A stretch of DNA of 45,710 nt from JAWPMV01 sp038527215 (GTDB taxonomy: Bacteria; Bacteroidota; Bacteroidia; J057): the NCBI GenBank assembly GCA_038527215.1, contig JBCBGC010000058.1:1-45710 (forward strand), read 5' to 3'. Of the stretch, positions 44,345 through 45,710 are shown piece by piece (position 1 is the first letter of the stretch; each line of letters opens with the position of its first letter). The notes beneath the pieces are model-generated. The model was not told the origin of the DNA. It saw only the letters and a list, made by a program, of their open reading frames with translations, and did no database searches. Both the position numbers and the translations under genes were made by a program.

Positions 44345-45322
44345 ATGCATCACGCTTCTCCTATCCCCTGGCAGGACCGCCCGACTCATCATACCGAAAT
44401 CATGTGGCGGCATAGGGAAAATCCCGTCATTGGTCGCTATCATATTCCCACCTCTAACAGCATCTTTAACAGCGCCGTCGTTCCTTTTGAAGGAGGCTTT
44501 GCGGGGGTGTTTCGCTGTGATAACAAAGCCGTGCAGATGAATATCCACGCAGGTTTTAGTCAGGATGGGCTACAATGGAATATCAAGCCAGATCCCATTG
44601 TCATGGAGGCGGGCAATACCCAGGTGATCGAATCAGACTACAAATATGATCCTCGGGTGGTATGGATTGAAGATCGCTTTTGGGTGAGCTGGTGCAATGG
44701 CTATCATGGTCCAACCATCGGTCTGGCTTATACCTATGACTTTAAGCGGTTTTATCAATGTGAAAACGCCTTTTTGCCTTTTAACCGAAATGGGGTGCTG
44801 TTCCCCCAAAAAATCCAGGGTAAGTATGCTATGCTGAGCCGTCCCTCAGACAATGGCCATACGGCCTTTGGGGACATTTATCTCAGTTATAGTCCTGACA
44901 TGAAATACTGGGGGGAGCATCGGTCGGTGATGAAAGCCAGTCGTTTTGAAGATAGTGCCTGGCAGTGTACCAAGATAGGGGCCGGTTCGGTACCCATCCT
45001 GACCGATGAAGGTTGGTTGATGTTTTATCACGGGGTTATTACGACCTGTAATGGTTACCGATATTCTATGGGCGCGGTTTTGCTGGATAAAGACCAGCCA
45101 GATCAGGTCCTCTACCGCTCCCAAAGCTATTTGCTAGCCCCGGCGGCTCCCTATGAACTTGCTGGAGACGTACCCAATGTGGTATTTCCCTGTGCCGCGC
45201 TGCATGATGAAGCGGGAAAGGTAGCGGTGTATTACGGTGCTGCCGATACCAGCGTGTGCATGGCCTACGGCTATATTGATGAGATCATCGCGGACCTAAA
45301 AAAGCAGAATTGGCAAGGCTAG
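44345..45322 (+). CDS. GH130 family beta-mannoside phosphorylase
   Basis: A 325-residue cytoplasmic enzyme without signal peptide. It is a five-bladed-propeller glycoside phosphorylase; family members cut beta-1,4-mannosides with phosphate to give mannose 1-phosphate. The family lines are ENPVIGRYHIPTSNSIFNSAVV, YKYDPRVVWIEDRFWVSW (Asp102 at the position of the acid catalyst), FPQKIQGKYAMLSRPSDNGH, FGDIYLSYSPDMKYWG, KIGAGSVPILTDEGWLMFYHG and a final GDVPNVVFPCAALHDEAGKVAVYYGAADTS. The exact substrate (mannobiose, mannosyl-glucose or a mannosylated N-glycan) is not determined. It is the last gene of a + strand run. Confidence 0.92.
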   Translation: MHHASPIPWQDRPTHHTEIMWRHRENPVIGRYHIPTSNSIFNSAVVPFEGGFAGVFRCDNKAVQMNIHAGFSQDGLQWNIKPDPIVMEAGNTQVIESDYKYDPRVVWIEDRFWVSWCNGYHGPTIGLAYTYDFKRFYQCENAFLPFNRNGVLFPQKIQGKYAMLSRPSDNGHTAFGDIYLSYSPDMKYWGEHRSVMKASRFEDSAWQCTKIGAGSVPILTDEGWLMFYHGVITTCNGYRYSMGAVLLDKDQPDQVLYRSQSYLLAPAAPYELAGDVPNVVFPCAALHDEAGKVAVYYGAADTSVCMAYGYIDEIIADLKKQNWQG

Positions 45323-45333
45323 CTGACTAGCCT
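45316..45333. other. Hairpin between converging genes
   Basis: A perfect 7-bp stem (AGGCTAG with CTAGCCT) and a CTGA loop containing the GH130 stop codon. There is no T-run, so it is not a standard terminator, but it sits between converging genes. Confidence 0.3.
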
Positions 45334-45347
45334 GAGGGCCATATTTA

Positions 45348-45710
45348 TCAGCTTATCTTCTGTCCTTGTAGCACCTTTACCGCAGAGCCATCAGCCATGA
45401 GGACAGAGCTTGGAGAGGTCTGCGCCAGATCAGCAAAAGCCTCCCCGTACAAAGCGCCTGGATCAAAATCAATGGAGTGAGACTCGATAGGAAAGCAATT
45501 CCAGCGAGGGTGTTGAACCTCATAAGTAGAGGTTTTTCGGGGTCCCCTTTGGGTATAGCCCCAGTAGTGTTCGGTAATAAATTCCTCTTCTGAGCCTGGG
45601 GCAATGGGCAGGGTTTCAAGCCCCGCAACCACGCCCAGCTGTTGCCACTGGCCCCGATACTTCCAGGCATAAGAGATATGCTGCTGATCCCCTTTTATTT
45701 CCCAGCTATG
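45348..45710 (-). CDS. DUF2071 (YqjF-like) protein, C-terminal part only
   Basis: The frame runs through the right edge of the window, so the start is missing; about 120 residues are visible. They match the C-terminal half of DUF2071 (YqjF): SYAWKYRGQW, GSEEEFITEHYWGYTQR, STYEVQHPRWNC, DFDPGALYGEAFADLAQTSPSSVLMADGSAVKV. The Glu/His-rich EEFITEHYWGY line is the hallmark of the family. Its function is unknown. It converges on the GH130 gene with 25 bp between the stops. Confidence 0.8.
   Translation of the reverse strand, partial: HSWEIKGDQQHISYAWKYRGQWQQLGVVAGLETLPIAPGSEEEFITEHYWGYTQRGPRKTSTYEVQHPRWNCFPIESHSIDFDPGALYGEAFADLAQTSPSSVLMADGSAVKVLQGQKIS

Overview
The window looks like chromosomal DNA of a Bacteroidota bacterium, most likely of the Saprospiria/Lewinella type. 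The reasons are type IX secretion (T9SS) C-terminal sorting domains, promoter -7 elements of the form TAnnTTTG, families typical of this phylum (DUF2911, PorT-like barrel, NamZ/DUF1343, DUF6909-like, CruF) and about 50% GC. I saw no tRNA, rRNA, insertion sequence or CRISPR array.

Region 1 (70-23452, all + strand) is a surface and secretion locus of five genes ending at a strong bidirectional terminator. It holds a small membrane-anchored Ig-like protein, a 4113-residue FG-GAP/FnIII protein with a T9SS tail, a 3042-residue tail-fibre-like protein ending in a peptidase S74 intramolecular chaperone, a small T9SS-cargo protein and a small secreted CARDB-like protein. The FG-GAP protein has an exact 7 x 7 plan: seven blocks of seven calcium-loop blades, each block closed by one FnIII domain. 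The fibre protein carries about 26 long repeats (240 bp in the regular part) and then nine short repeats (162 bp). Several of its repeats are identical in protein but differ at silent positions. Together the locus reads as an envelope-surface or adhesion system.

Region 2 (23521-30444) holds housekeeping and envelope genes: a tandem DUF2911 protein, a DUF6909/AMP-nucleosidase-like protein, methylglyoxal synthase, a COG2509 FAD-dependent dehydrogenase, a glycine-rich small membrane protein, a DUF1579-like secreted protein and a PorT-type barrel.

Region 3 (30510-39482) starts with a carotenoid pair (family 2 glycosyltransferase and CruF hydratase). It continues with a beta-helix lipoprotein, a one-domain asparaginase-like protein, a LolC/E-type permease, a NamZ-type muramidase lipoprotein, a GtrB/DPM-like glycosyltransferase and a sugar-nucleotide epimerase.

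Region 4 (39483-45710) holds a possible 57-residue membrane protein, a Tat-dependent PhoX/DUF839 protein, a 0.6-kb non-coding array of three alternating palindromes with a 111-bp period, a CrtI/CrtD-type carotenoid desaturase overlapping a PlsC-like acyltransferase, a GH130 mannoside phosphorylase and the C-terminal part of a DUF2071 protein that runs off the window. CruF, the glycosyltransferase, the desaturase and the acyltransferase could together make a hydroxylated, glycosylated and possibly acylated monocyclic carotenoid of the saproxanthin/myxol kind; that link is inference.
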